Shown in pieces: positions 36,507 through 45,840 of a stretch of 64,000 bases of DNA. Every line of letters starts with the position of its first letter. Position 1 is the first letter of the stretch. The notes below the pieces were generated by a model. It worked only from the letters and a program-made list of their open reading frames with translations, was not told where the DNA came from and ran no database searches. Made by a program: the position numbers and the translations under genes. Source of the stretch: Salmonirosea aquatica (GTDB lineage: Bacteria; Bacteroidota; Bacteroidia; Cytophagales; Spirosomataceae); the NCBI RefSeq assembly GCF_009296315.1, contig NZ_WHLY01000002.1, positions 5,740,501 to 5,804,500 on the forward strand. The letters run 5' to 3'.

Positions 36507-37578
36507 AGGAATCAGGAAAAAAATAGGAATGAGCCGTTGCTCTCCGGTCAATTTTGTCCGTGGCAGTTCGTGTAAAATTGTCCACCCCGTACACCGCCTT
36601 GGGTACCTCGTAGGTGCTCACCCGGGTGGCAAATTTGGCCAAAAGATCGGTAATGTTCACCACTGATGGTTTATTTTCAATAAAAAGCACTAATTTCTGT
36701 CCAAGTTTTTCATCCTGTTCATACCAGTGAAAAATAGAATTCATTCTATTCATCCCAGCCAGAATTTCCTCGACTACCCGGTCGAGTTTGTCGAGTTGTA
36801 TTTTGATGCCCCCCGAATTGATGACCGAATCGGCCCGGCCCAGCCATAAAAACGAACGTCCTGGCTCCAAAGATACTAGGTCGTTGGTCTGGATAGTTTC
36901 ATTATTCGTCACCGATCCCCGCACCCACAAGCACCCCCGTACGTCTACCCCGTACTCTACTCCCGCAAGTACCTGGTAAGCCACAGTCCGGTTCGGACCG
37001 TTGACCCGTCGGAGCGCCACGTGCGATACCGTTTCAGTCATACCGTAACTTTGGTATACAGGTACCTGCAATTGCTGGATTTCAGATTCCAATGTCAGGG
37101 AAATTGGCGCGCCCCCCAATAGAATTTTGCCGCATCGATCCACCTGAAATCGAGTTGAATTTTCCTGCAAGCAAGTGGCCAATTGCATGGGTACCATAGC
37201 TACAAAGTCAATGGGAATGCCTGAACCCAAGGCAGCCAAGGGGTTAGCGACAGGCTCTATCACCACGATCTCCCAGTCCAGCACCATGGCGCGTACCAGC
37301 ATCATTCGGCCTGCGATGTAATCGGTGTTGAGGCAAACCAGGGCTCGGGTACGGGCAGGAAGATCCAGCGCAGCCCCCGTCATGGTAGCCGAGGCCTCCA
37401 TTTGGGTCCTTTTTACCCTGATTGGCTTAGGTACCCCGGTAGAGCCTGATGTATTCATCACAAAATCCGTTTCCCCTTGCATCCAGGCCAGGGCAAAGTT
37501 GTAAGCCTCCCGAAAGTAGGGTATGGTCGGAGGCGGCTCCTTGATAAGGCGGTGACGATCGGTGATCCAGCTATTCAT
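36499..37578 (-). CDS. menE: o-Succinylbenzoate-CoA ligase-like AMP-forming enzyme
   Basis: This 359-residue adenylate-forming enzyme has the P-loop NTSGSTGVPKP (residues 42-52), LLGGAPIS, QSYGMTETVSH and GRADSVINSGGIKI, the core A3-A8 motifs. The shortened length is that of Bacteroidota MenE proteins, which activate o-succinylbenzoate with CoA in menaquinone synthesis. No other men gene is in the window, so the symbol rests on length and motif style. The C-terminal lysine region (YGVDNFTRTATDKIDR) is present. It is divergent from the DUF2452 gene with 85 bases between. Confidence 0.75.
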   Translation of the reverse strand: MNSWITDRHRLIKEPPPTIPYFREAYNFALAWMQGETDFVMNTSGSTGVPKPIRVKRTQMEASATMTGAALDLPARTRALVCLNTDYIAGRMMLVRAMVLDWEIVVIEPVANPLAALGSGIPIDFVAMVPMQLATCLQENSTRFQVDRCGKILLGGAPISLTLESEIQQLQVPVYQSYGMTETVSHVALRRVNGPNRTVAYQVLAGVEYGVDVRGCLWVRGSVTNNETIQTNDLVSLEPGRSFLWLGRADSVINSGGIKIQLDKLDRVVEEILAGMNRMNSIFHWYEQDEKLGQKLVLFIENKPSVVNITDLLAKFATRVSTYEVPKAVYGVDNFTRTATDKIDRRATAHSYFFPDSYE

Positions 37579-37612
37579 ACGGGTACTTTAAGGGCAAAGT
37601 TCGGCAATAGGT

Positions 37613-37644
37613 TTTGAAGCTACGGCAAACTATCCGTAATTTTG
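37613..37644 (+). promoter_or_regulatory. Promoter of the DUF2452-EVE operon
   Basis: TTTG (37613-37616) is followed after 20 bases by TAATTTTG (37637-37644), a full match to the Bacteroidota -33/-7 consensus. The start point would be near 37651, about 13 bases before the ATG. Confidence 0.6.
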
Positions 37645-37663
37645 CCCATATCAAGAAAACAGC

Positions 37664-38113
37664 ATGGATTCGGAAGACACCAACGAAAAGATAGCCCTGA
37701 ACCCCGGACTGCTCGGATATGCTCATACCGTGGGGGGAGCCGTGATCCGACCCGAGGATATGGGGAAGGTCAAAAGCCGTTCACTGCTGGCCATGCGGCA
37801 ACAGACGGACATCCAACTGGCCCAACTTTACCAACAAATGCAGCTTTTGGCCGATCAGGCCAGGCTCATCAGTCAACGCGTTGAAATTTCTGAACGTATC
37901 TACGCCGCCCGGATGAACTTCGAGCCCCTGGTTGGTAACATTTACTATCTGTACGAACAAAAAGATGGTCAGGACGCCCTTTCGATCATCGCACCTCAGG
38001 AATGGCGTCGTTCCCAGCCCTTCAGAGCTTTTGTAGCCTCAGCCACTCTTCTTGCCGACCACACCTGGGATGTGCATTTTTCACAAGAAAATTCAACGTC
38101 TGTCCATGGATGA
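37664..38113 (+). CDS. DUF2452 family protein
   Basis: This 149-residue protein matches DUF2452, a small family of unknown function common in Bacteroidota. Visible hallmarks are NPGLLGYAHTVGGAVI near residue 13, a coiled-coil-like helix rich in Gln and Leu (about 45-80), and FEPLVGNIYYLYEQKDG. It has no signal peptide. Its stop overlaps the EVE gene start by eight bases, so the two are translationally coupled. Confidence 0.8.
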   Translation: MDSEDTNEKIALNPGLLGYAHTVGGAVIRPEDMGKVKSRSLLAMRQQTDIQLAQLYQQMQLLADQARLISQRVEISERIYAARMNFEPLVGNIYYLYEQKDGQDALSIIAPQEWRRSQPFRAFVASATLLADHTWDVHFSQENSTSVHG

Positions 38114-38540
38114 ACCCTCGGTTGAACCCACTTTAAAATACTGGATTGTCAAATCCGAGCCTTTCAAATATTCGTGGGATGACTTCGTTAATGAAAAGCG
38201 AAGTGTATGGGAAGGGGTAAGGAACTATCAGGCCAGGAATAATTTGATGGCCATGCACCTAAACGATCTGGTGCTTTTTTACCATAGTAATGAAGGCAAA
38301 GAGATTGTTGGTCTGGCGCGGGTCGTGCGGGAACACTATCCCGATCCTACTACGGACGATTCACGCTGGGTTGTAGTGGATTTGGAACCCGTCGAACGTT
38401 TTCCTAAAACCGTACCTTTGGCCCGAATTAAAGCCGATTCGCGCCTACAGGAACTTTCCCTGGTGCGGCAGTCGCGCCTTTCCGTTCTACCCCTGCACCG
38501 TGCGGAATTTGACATACTCGTTGGTATTGCCTATGAATAA
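38106..38540 (+). CDS. EVE domain protein
   Basis: About 144 residues from the ATG at 38106. The sequence YWIVKSEPFKYSWDD near the start, VWEGVRNYQARNNL, and LVLFYHSNEGKEIVGLARV are diagnostic of the EVE domain (THYN1/YTH-like PUA superfold), which reads modified bases in nucleic acids or regulates RNA. I prefer this start to an upstream ATG at 38052 because the upstream residues lie inside DUF2452 and look non-conserved. It overlaps the gene before and the gene after by eight bases each. Confidence 0.88.
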   Translation: MDEPSVEPTLKYWIVKSEPFKYSWDDFVNEKRSVWEGVRNYQARNNLMAMHLNDLVLFYHSNEGKEIVGLARVVREHYPDPTTDDSRWVVVDLEPVERFPKTVPLARIKADSRLQELSLVRQSRLSVLPLHRAEFDILVGIAYE

Positions 38541-40122
38541 TCACATTGGAATGGCACGTGCCTTGATCTTATTGGCATGTCTCGTTGTTTCTTTTGGGCG
38601 GCTTGAAGCTCAGGAAATCAAGCGTATCGAACTACCCCTACCCACCAGTAATGAAGCGTACCAGACCGTACCGCTGGGCGAGAAGGGAGTACTTTTGATT
38701 TCACAGCCGGGCCGTAATTCTTATAATGTGCAGCGGTTTGACACCAATCTGGAACGGCTTTGGTCAATCGATGGTACTATTGAGAACAACCTCGATTACG
38801 TGACCTCTACTTACGATGGCGGGTCGGTGTTTTTGCTGTTCAGCCGCTACCGTAGTTCCATTTACCAAATCGTCAAAGTCAATATCGGTCCCGGTTTCGT
38901 AGAGACTTTTACGATCAATACGCTGGACCGTTTTCAGATTACCGATTTTAAAACGATGGGTTATGGTCTTTTCATGGCGGGTACCGTACGGGATGAGCCT
39001 ATCCTGATCCATACCGATCTCACCACTCTCCAGACCAAGGTACTTCCCACGGCCATTAAAGGCTCCAATGCCATTCAGTCCATTGAAATAGACACTACTC
39101 ATCGTCTGGTCAACGTGAGTTTTGCCGTTAAAAACCGTAAACAGATTCAAATTGTGGCCCGGTCTTATTACGAAACGGGTCAGTTGTACAGTCAGGTAGT
39201 CGTGCAGCCCGATGACGACTATTCGTTTTTGAATGGCCGCCTACAGGTCCTGAATGATTCCGTGAAGTTGATGATCGGTACCTATGGATACCGCAATATG
39301 CAGAGTGCCAATAATGCGGCTTCACAGGGATTGTTTATTACAAAAATCGTTGAGGACGAAGTCGTTTTTACCCGTTATCACAGTTTTACCGATTTCAGCA
39401 ATTTCTTCTCATTCATGAATGATCGTCAGCAGGAGAAGATGGAGCGACGGATCAAAAAAAAGAAAGATGGCGGCAGCGATTTGAAACTCAACTACCGTTT
39501 ACTGGTGCACGATATTGTGCAGAAAGACGACCAGTTCATTTTGGTTTCGGAGGTTTTCTACCCTGAATACCGAAGCAATACCAACAACCTAATGGGCATG
39601 AACTCGTTCTACGGAAACCCCTGGCTATATGGCTCACCCTTCGGATCGGGCCTCTACAACCCCTACCTTTGGAATCCCATGTACGGATCGCGCGGGGGGT
39701 ACTCTAATCAGATTTTTGACGGATTCGTCTATACACACGCCATTGTGGCCGATTTTGATAAGAACGGCAAACTCATCTGGGACAATAGTATTAGCTTCGA
39801 TCATGTCAAAAGCATGGAATTGAAAGAGAAAGTAAACATACAGGTATCCGACCAGGGACGCACGCAACTGGTCTATAGCAAGGATGGCGCCATTACCAGT
39901 AAGATAATAAAAGCCGATGAAGTGATCGACGGAGGGAAAAAAGTGGAACTACCCACCGGAGTAGAGGGAGACAAGGTCCGTAAAACCACTACTGATGATG
40001 TAGAATACTGGTTTGGTAACTATTATCTTGCCTGGGGAGTGCAGCGCATCGTAAATCCGGCCGGGGATGTGCAGACTCGGGGACGCCGCAATGTATATTA
40101 CCTGAATAAAATCTCCTTCTGA
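38533..40122 (+). CDS. Secreted protein of unknown function
   Basis: I recognise no family. From ATG at 38533 the protein has about 529 residues; a second ATG at 38551 opens the better signal peptide (MARALILLACLVVSFGRLEAQ). The mature part is predicted to be beta-rich, with repeated Tyr/Asp strands that could form a propeller. A low-complexity stretch rich in Gly/Asn/Tyr/Pro (about residues 355-400, MNSFYGNPWLYGSP and similar) interrupts it, preceded by a basic RRIKKKKDGG segment. Its start overlaps the EVE stop (ATGAATAA). It probably acts in the periplasm or at the cell surface. Confidence 0.65.
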   Translation: MNNHIGMARALILLACLVVSFGRLEAQEIKRIELPLPTSNEAYQTVPLGEKGVLLISQPGRNSYNVQRFDTNLERLWSIDGTIENNLDYVTSTYDGGSVFLLFSRYRSSIYQIVKVNIGPGFVETFTINTLDRFQITDFKTMGYGLFMAGTVRDEPILIHTDLTTLQTKVLPTAIKGSNAIQSIEIDTTHRLVNVSFAVKNRKQIQIVARSYYETGQLYSQVVVQPDDDYSFLNGRLQVLNDSVKLMIGTYGYRNMQSANNAASQGLFITKIVEDEVVFTRYHSFTDFSNFFSFMNDRQQEKMERRIKKKKDGGSDLKLNYRLLVHDIVQKDDQFILVSEVFYPEYRSNTNNLMGMNSFYGNPWLYGSPFGSGLYNPYLWNPMYGSRGGYSNQIFDGFVYTHAIVADFDKNGKLIWDNSISFDHVKSMELKEKVNIQVSDQGRTQLVYSKDGAITSKIIKADEVIDGGKKVELPTGVEGDKVRKTTTDDVEYWFGNYYLAWGVQRIVNPAGDVQTRGRRNVYYLNKISF

Positions 40123-40124
40123 CT

Positions 40125-41012
40125 TTGATCCTACTCACCCCTACCCTACACACCGACTACGAACTGCTGGATTGCGGTAATTTTGAAAAACTCGAACGAT
40201 TCGGTTCTTACGTTTTAGCACGTCCCGAACCTCAGGCCGTTTGGGACAAATCGCTTACTGACGCTCAATGGAATGATCAGGCGCACGCCATCTTTAGTCG
40301 TGACAAGGGGTCTCAGGAGAAAGGGAACTGGCGGCTGCAGGCCAAAATGCCCGAACGCTGGACCTTTTCATACGCTACCCCATTACTTGCTTTAAAAGCA
40401 AAACTGGCTTTGTCCTCTTTCAAGCATGTAGGTATTTTTCCCGAGCAAGCTGTCAACTGGGATTATATCGCCGATATCACACGGACCATGTCCGTTGATA
40501 AACCTACCGTGCTCAATCTTTTTGCCTATACGGGGCTGGCATCGCTGGCTGCGAAATCCCACGGTGCGGATGTCACGCATGTGGATGCAGTGAAACCAGT
40601 TATCACCTGGTCGCGGGAAAATATGGAGCTTAGTGGTCTGGATGGAATCCGTTGGGTAGTTGAGGACGCTTTGAAATTTGTAAAGCGTGAGGTACGCCGG
40701 GGAAAAAAATACAATGGGCTGATTCTTGATCCGCCCGCGTACGGCCGGGGCCCCGATGGAGAAAAATGGCTCTTAGAAGAACAGATTAATGAATTGCTGG
40801 GCTTGTGTGCTTTACTTCTTGAAAAAGACAACTACTTTTTTGTCATCAATCTGTATTCTCTGGGGTTTTCTGCCCTCATCCTGGACAATCTGGTGGAAAG
40901 TCACTTTGGAAAAATCATGAACTACCAGTCCGGCGAGCTTTACCTGCAGGATTCCTTTGCTAAAAAATTACCTCTGGGCGTATTTTCCCGTTTTTCAGAT
41001 ATTTCTGTGTAA
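40125..41012 (+). CDS. Class I SAM-dependent methyltransferase (RlmI-like)
   Basis: This 295-residue protein has a Rossmann methyltransferase core with the SAM-binding VLNLFAYTGLASLAA motif (about 128-142), the acidic VDAVKP strand, and LILDPPAYGRG, the DPPxxG catalytic motif of RlmI/RlmL-type RNA methyltransferases. It lacks an N-terminal PUA domain and instead begins with a short beta domain. The start is TTG at 40125, two bases after the previous stop; no ATG is available before the conserved start. The target base in RNA is unknown. Confidence 0.83.
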   Translation: MILLTPTLHTDYELLDCGNFEKLERFGSYVLARPEPQAVWDKSLTDAQWNDQAHAIFSRDKGSQEKGNWRLQAKMPERWTFSYATPLLALKAKLALSSFKHVGIFPEQAVNWDYIADITRTMSVDKPTVLNLFAYTGLASLAAKSHGADVTHVDAVKPVITWSRENMELSGLDGIRWVVEDALKFVKREVRRGKKYNGLILDPPAYGRGPDGEKWLLEEQINELLGLCALLLEKDNYFFVINLYSLGFSALILDNLVESHFGKIMNYQSGELYLQDSFAKKLPLGVFSRFSDISV

Positions 41013-41077
41013 AATAGCGATATTATCCCCAATTTTGTGTTTTAGAAAGGCAGTAGTAAACAACCTTTCTGACTAGA

Positions 41078-42301
41078 ATGCCCATTTCCCAAGTATCTTA
41101 CATCCGACTTCTGTTTTGTTTGCCGGCGTTACTGATGACACTGAGTGCCTGCCAAAGTGATGCCCGCAACAACACACGTATCCCACCAATTCCTTCATCC
41201 CTGGTGAAAACGAATTGGCAGAAAGATGCTGTTGATGCACTATCCCGATTGATTGCCCGTCGGATCGACTTGGACCAGAGCTACTTCAAACGGGCCAGAA
41301 TTTACTTTGACCAGGAAAAATACCCCGAGGCTGCTGCCGATGTAAGTCAGGCCATTAGTCTTAAGGAAAATGTCGGGGAATACTATATGTTACGCGGGAA
41401 AGTGCACCGTGAAATGGGACAGACCGAAAAAGCCCTGGAAGACGCCCAGCGAGCCGAGGTACTGCAACAGGACCTACCCGAATTGTATGTTTTGCTGGCC
41501 GATCTGATGCAGGAGAAAAAACAGTACCGCGATTCGCAACGCTATCTGGCAACCGCCATGCAAATGGCTCCATACCAGGGCAATGCGTATTATGTTAAAG
41601 GAATGCTTCAGAGTAAAATGGCCGATACCCTGGCCGCTTTGGCAAGTCTCAAACACGCGTTGGCACTTAATCCCCGGATGCTGAGGACTTACCAACAGAT
41701 CAGTTTGCTCAATACACGGCTAGGCAATCACGATCTGGCACTCCAATATAATACCCTGGCGCTTAAACGCTTCCCGGGCAATGCCGTCCTTCATCTAGAA
41801 CGCGGCGAGATATACCAGAATAAATATCAGCTTGACAGCGCCTTATTCAGTTATCAGCAAGCAACCCGGCGTGATTCTTCGCTGGTTCGGGCCCACTTTC
41901 TTACTGGAAACATTTGGCTTAAATGGAAGAGTTATCCGGCGGCGATCAGGGCTTACGAAAATGTACTTAAGTACCGGGAGAATTTTCCGGAAGCCAGTTA
42001 CCTGATGGGGATTTGTTACGAACGGCTGGGCAATGACGATAAAGCAGCTGAATATTACACTTTGGAAATCAGTCGTAACCCTGACGATGCCCTGGCGGCC
42101 GCAGGAATCGCCCGCATACAGAACCGGAAAATGAGAAAATACGATCCGGCCGGGCTATTTACCAGCCAGCCTGATTCCAAGGTACCCCGGCTCCCGGTTC
42201 CTAGGACGCTTGATTCGTCCCGCATAAAAATCACTACCATCGAGCCACGGCGAACACTCGACCTGGGTCGAGACACGACCTTGAAAATGACCATAAAATA
42301 A
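41078..42301 (+). CDS. TPR-repeat lipoprotein
   Basis: This 407-residue protein has a lipoprotein signal with lipobox LSAC (Cys about residue 25). About eight tetratricopeptide repeats fill residues 50-340, for example AYYVKGMLQSKMADTLAALASLKHALALNP. A Pro/Arg-rich tail follows. TPR lipoproteins serve as scaffolds in the periplasm or at the outer membrane; no partner is evident. thrS follows after 33 bases on the same strand. Confidence 0.85.
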   Translation: MPISQVSYIRLLFCLPALLMTLSACQSDARNNTRIPPIPSSLVKTNWQKDAVDALSRLIARRIDLDQSYFKRARIYFDQEKYPEAAADVSQAISLKENVGEYYMLRGKVHREMGQTEKALEDAQRAEVLQQDLPELYVLLADLMQEKKQYRDSQRYLATAMQMAPYQGNAYYVKGMLQSKMADTLAALASLKHALALNPRMLRTYQQISLLNTRLGNHDLALQYNTLALKRFPGNAVLHLERGEIYQNKYQLDSALFSYQQATRRDSSLVRAHFLTGNIWLKWKSYPAAIRAYENVLKYRENFPEASYLMGICYERLGNDDKAAEYYTLEISRNPDDALAAAGIARIQNRKMRKYDPAGLFTSQPDSKVPRLPVPRTLDSSRIKITTIEPRRTLDLGRDTTLKMTIK

Positions 42302-42334
42302 TCTTACAAAACAGGCTATTATCGCTTTCATTGC

Positions 42335-44293
42335 ATGAGTGACCAAGAAATAATAAAAATTACCCTACCCGATGGGTCAGTTCGGGATTATCCCAAAGGA
42401 ACTTCCGGCTATGGCATTGCATCCAGCATAAGCGAAGGTCTGGCCCGCAACGTTTTGTCGGCCCAAGTGAATGGTGAAGTATGGGATGCCAACCGTCCAA
42501 TTGAAAGTGACGCCCAAGTCAAACTGTTGACCTGGAATGATGCCGAAGGAAAGGCAACCTTCTGGCATTCCTCAGCCCACTTATTGGCAGAAGCTCTTGA
42601 AGCACTCTATCCCGGCGTAAAATTTGGCACGGGGCCAGCTATTGAAAAAGGATTCTACTATGATGTGGATCTGGGCGATAAATCGCTGTCGAATGAAGAC
42701 TTCGCCGCCATTGAAGCCAAAATGCAGGAACTGGCCCGGCAAAAGAATGAATTCGTCCGCAAACCAATCAGCAAGGCCGAAGCTCACGATTATTTCACTC
42801 AGAAGGGCGATGAGTACAAACTTGAACTCATCGATGGCCTGCAGGACGGCCAGATCACTCTGTATACCCAAGGGAATTTTACTGACTTGTGCCGTGGTCC
42901 GCACCTACCCAATACTGGTAGCATTAAAGCGGTGAAACTCACCAATATTGCGGGTGCCTATTGGCGTAACAATCAGGATAACAAGCAATTGACTCGAATC
43001 TATGGTATTACATTTCCTAAGCAGAAGGAATTGGATGAGTACCTATTCCAGGTTGAAGAAGCCAAAAAGCGTGACCACCGAAAATTAGGCAAAGAGCTCG
43101 ACCTGTTCACTTTTTCGGAGAAGGTAGGTCAAGGGCTACCTTTGTGGCTACCTAAGGGCGCCATGCTACGCGAGCGTTTGGAGAGTTTCCTACGCAAAGC
43201 TCAATTGAGGGCGGGCTACCAGCCGGTGGTTACGCCTCATATTGGAAGCAAAGCCCTCTACGAAACATCGGGACACTGGGAGAAATACGGAAAGGATTCG
43301 TTTCAACCGATCCGAACCCCTGATTCCGATGAGGAATTCATGCTCAAACCCATGAATTGCCCTCATCATTGTGAAATTTATAAAGCCCGCCCCCGCTCCT
43401 ACCGTGACCTTCCCCTACGTTTTGCCGAATTTGGTACCGTGTACCGCTATGAGCAAAGTGGCGAACTTCACGGGTTAACCCGTGTGCGGGGATTTACGCA
43501 GGATGATGCTCACATTTTCTGCCGGACCGATCAGGTGAAAGAAGAATTTTTGCGGGTCATCGACCTGGTACTTTACGTTTTCAAAACGTTGGGTTTCGAT
43601 GAATATAGCGCGCAGATCTCCCTGCGGGACCCAAACAACAAAGCGAAGTACATCGGAAGCGACGAAGACTGGGAAAAAGCCGAGCGGGCGATCATCGAAG
43701 CCTCTGCGGAGCGGAATCTGCAAACCGTAACTGAGCTGGGGGAAGCGGCCTTTTATGGTCCCAAACTTGATTTTATGGTTCGCGATGCTCTTGGCCGTAA
43801 GTGGCAGTTGGGTACCATTCAGGTAGATTATCAGATGCCTCAGCGGTTTGGCCTGGAATATATTGGTTCAGACAACCAAAGGTACCAGCCTGTGATGATT
43901 CACCGCGCGCCTTTCGGTTCCATGGAACGGTTCATTGCCATTCTTATCGAAAATACGGCCGGGCAGTTCCCACTGTGGCTTTCGCCTGAGCAAATTGCGA
44001 TTTTGCCCATTTCTGAGAAATATTCTGACTATGCGGATGAGGTTTTTCTCACTCTACAGGATGCCGACATCCGGGGTTTTGTGGACCATCGTGATGAAAA
44101 AATCGGCCGCAAAATCCGGGATGCCGAAGTTACCAAGGTACCCTTTATGCTGATCGTCGGTGAAAAGGAGCAGAATGATCGGATGGTTTCGGTGCGCCGT
44201 AAAGGAGAAGGAGATCTGGGATCGATGAGCTTGGATGAGTTTTCGGATTTTTTCCAGAAAGAAATCCGAAATAATTTGGCGAATTTTTCATAA
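42335..44293 (+). CDS. thrS: Threonyl-tRNA synthetase
   Basis: This 652-residue class II synthetase has an N-terminal TGS domain (1-62), the editing domain with the [12 protein letters not shown] zinc/His motif (from about residue 73), and the catalytic core with [10 protein letters not shown] (zinc Cys), [17 protein letters not shown] and [11 protein letters not shown] motifs. The C-terminal anticodon-binding domain is complete. It precedes infC-rpmI-rplT in the order thrS-infC-rpmI-rplT conserved in many bacteria. Confidence 0.97.
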   Translation: MSDQEIIKITLPDGSVRDYPKGTSGYGIASSISEGLARNVLSAQVNGEVWDANRPIESDAQVKLLTWNDAEGKATFWHSSAHLLAEALEALYPGVKFGTGPAIEKGFYYDVDLGDKSLSNEDFAAIEAKMQELARQKNEFVRKPISKAEAHDYFTQKGDEYKLELIDGLQDGQITLYTQGNFTDLCRGPHLPNTGSIKAVKLTNIAGAYWRNNQDNKQLTRIYGITFPKQKELDEYLFQVEEAKKRDHRKLGKELDLFTFSEKVGQGLPLWLPKGAMLRERLESFLRKAQLRAGYQPVVTPHIGSKALYETSGHWEKYGKDSFQPIRTPDSDEEFMLKPMNCPHHCEIYKARPRSYRDLPLRFAEFGTVYRYEQSGELHGLTRVRGFTQDDAHIFCRTDQVKEEFLRVIDLVLYVFKTLGFDEYSAQISLRDPNNKAKYIGSDEDWEKAERAIIEASAERNLQTVTELGEAAFYGPKLDFMVRDALGRKWQLGTIQVDYQMPQRFGLEYIGSDNQRYQPVMIHRAPFGSMERFIAILIENTAGQFPLWLSPEQIAILPISEKYSDYADEVFLTLQDADIRGFVDHRDEKIGRKIRDAEVTKVPFMLIVGEKEQNDRMVSVRRKGEGDLGSMSLDEFSDFFQKEIRNNLANFS

Positions 44294-44398
44294 TTCCTTA
44301 TTATTCCGGCCTGCTGGCACTATTTTTAAACCTGTTATGTTTCAAGTACTAGTTTTTCAGCCTTAAATACATTTTTTTACTCAATAATACCCTATGGC

Positions 44399-44950
44399 AT
44401 TAAGACCCCCCGCGCACGCGGCAGATTTAGAGTACCCGAAGAACCTTATAAAATTAATGAGCGCATCACTGCGCGGGAAGTACGCTTGGTAGGTGATAAT
44501 GTAGAACCCGGCGTATTTGAAATTGGCAAAGCACGGGCCATGGCCGAGGCCCAGAGCCTCGACCTGGTTGAGATCGCCCCTACTGCCACCCCGCCAGTCT
44601 GCAAAATAGTGGATTACTCCAAGTTCAAATACGAACAGAAGAAGAAACAAAAGGAGATCAAGGCAAAGGCCCAGAAAGTGGTCATTAAGGAAATTCGATT
44701 TGGTCCCAATACTGATGATCACGATTTCGATTTCAAGCTGAAGCACGCCATGAATTTTCTGAAAGAGGGTTCAAAGGTAAAAGCCTACGTGCATTTTGTG
44801 GGACGTACGATTGTCTTTAAAGAGAGAGGTGTAGATCTGCTAAACCGATTCTCGGATGCCTTGTCTGAATACGGTAAGGTAGAAATGGAACCCAAGTTGG
44901 AAGGTAAGCGCATGACTATTATTCTGGCGCCATTACCTCCTAAAAAATAG
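44399..44950 (+). CDS. infC: Translation initiation factor IF-3, unusual start
   Basis: IF-3 keeps ribosomal subunits apart and checks the start codon. The frame encodes IF3-N ([21 protein letters not shown]) and IF3-C ([17 protein letters not shown] ... [11 protein letters not shown]), so it must begin upstream of the first in-frame TTG at 44486, which lies inside IF3-N. No in-frame ATG or GTG exists upstream. Two readings fit. First, an AUU start at 44399 ([10 protein letters not shown]), the rare codon E. coli infC uses for autoregulation. Second, the ATG at 44394 (MALRPP) brought into frame by one extra C in the C6 run at 44406-44411, giving [14 protein letters not shown]. Given three similar homopolymer lesions elsewhere, the second is favoured. 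Confidence 0.9.
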   Translation: MKTPRARGRFRVPEEPYKINERITAREVRLVGDNVEPGVFEIGKARAMAEAQSLDLVEIAPTATPPVCKIVDYSKFKYEQKKKQKEIKAKAQKVVIKEIRFGPNTDDHDFDFKLKHAMNFLKEGSKVKAYVHFVGRTIVFKERGVDLLNRFSDALSEYGKVEMEPKLEGKRMTIILAPLPPKK

Positions 44951-44978
44951 ATACTGCCGACAAAGGGCGATTGGATGG

Positions 44979-45020
44979 AAGTCCGAATGGGATGTATGTC
45001 CCGTTCGGACTTTTGTTTTA
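44979..45020 (+). terminator. Terminator or attenuator between infC and rpmI
   Basis: AAGTCCGAATGGGA (44979-44992) pairs with TCCCGTTCGGACTT (44999-45012), 13 Watson-Crick pairs and one G-T, loop of six, followed by TTGTTTT. It lies 28 bases past infC and just before a strong promoter for rpmI. A leader role in ribosomal-protein control cannot be excluded. Confidence 0.75.
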
Positions 45021-45041
45021 GATAAAATCCTCGTATTTTTG
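45012..45041 (+). promoter_or_regulatory. Promoter of rpmI-rplT
   Basis: TTTG (45012-45015) and TATTTTTG (45034-45041) are 18 bases apart, an excellent match to the Bacteroidota consensus. Transcription would begin near 45048, 35 bases before rpmI. Confidence 0.65.
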
Positions 45042-45082
45042 CGGGCTGTTAAAATTTTATCACCCTTACTAATCAATGTATT

Positions 45083-45280
45083 ATGCCTAAAATGAAAACA
45101 AATTCTGGCGCCAAGAAGCGGTTCAAGCTGACGGGCACTGGAAAAATCAAGCGGAAACACGCTTTCCACAGCCACATTCTGACCAAGAAGTCGACTAAGC
45201 GGAAGCGGAATCTGGTAAAATCGACGCTGGTGGATGAAACCAACCACAAGCGCACGCTCCTGTTACTGGCGCTGAAATAG
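45083..45280 (+). CDS. rpmI: 50S ribosomal protein L35
   Basis: This 65-residue, very basic protein is ribosomal protein L35, recognised by [20 protein letters not shown] at the N-terminus and [14 protein letters not shown] in the middle. Length matches the family (64-66). It lies between infC and rplT as in most bacteria, and 91 bases separate it from rplT. Confidence 0.97.
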   Translation: MPKMKTNSGAKKRFKLTGTGKIKRKHAFHSHILTKKSTKRKRNLVKSTLVDETNHKRTLLLLALK

Positions 45281-45371
45281 TTCAGCCCATTTTTTGGTTT
45301 TAGTTTCAACCCGATTGCCGGTAACTAAGTCTTAATCAACCAAGCACCGGCCTTCAAAAAACAACACAATT

Positions 45372-45716
45372 ATGCCTCGTTCAGTAAATCACGTCGCGTC
45401 GCGTGCAAGACGCAAGAAAGTCTTAAAGATGGCCAAAGGGTACTTTGGACGTCGTAAAAACGTATGGACCGTAGCCAAGAATGCCGTTGAAAAGGCTATG
45501 GGCTACGCATACATTGGCCGCAAGCAGAAGAAGCGTAATTTCCGCGCGCTCTGGATTCAGCGGATCAACGCAGGTACCCGGCAGTATGGCATGTCTTACT
45601 CCGTCTTCATGGGTAAGCTCCACGCCGGAGGCATTGAGTTGAACCGTAAGGTACTTGCGGACCTGGCAATGAACCATCCGGAAGCCTTCAAGGCTATTGT
45701 TGATAAAGTAAAGTGA
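45372..45716 (+). CDS. rplT: 50S ribosomal protein L20
   Basis: This 114-residue basic protein is L20, an early 50S assembly protein that in E. coli also represses its own operon. It has [31 protein letters not shown], and the globular C-terminal part [19 protein letters not shown]. Length is typical. A strong terminator follows eight bases after the stop. Confidence 0.97.
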   Translation: MPRSVNHVASRARRKKVLKMAKGYFGRRKNVWTVAKNAVEKAMGYAYIGRKQKKRNFRALWIQRINAGTRQYGMSYSVFMGKLHAGGIELNRKVLADLAMNHPEAFKAIVDKVK

Positions 45717-45723
45717 TAACAGC

Positions 45724-45752
45724 AACCCCCGCCCCAGCGGGGGTTTATTTTT
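45724..45752 (+). terminator. Terminator of the rpmI-rplT operon
   Basis: AACCCCCGC / GCGGGGGTT (45724-45732, 45737-45745) with a CCCA loop is followed by TATTTTTA. It is a compact Rho-independent terminator. Confidence 0.9.
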
Positions 45753-45840
45753 AGTACCCTTCCGAAAAACCGTTACCTATTTCACATAGTGGGGTCGTAT
45801 AGCTAGGTAAGTACGTATTCATCTCTATTCCCAACTGCTC

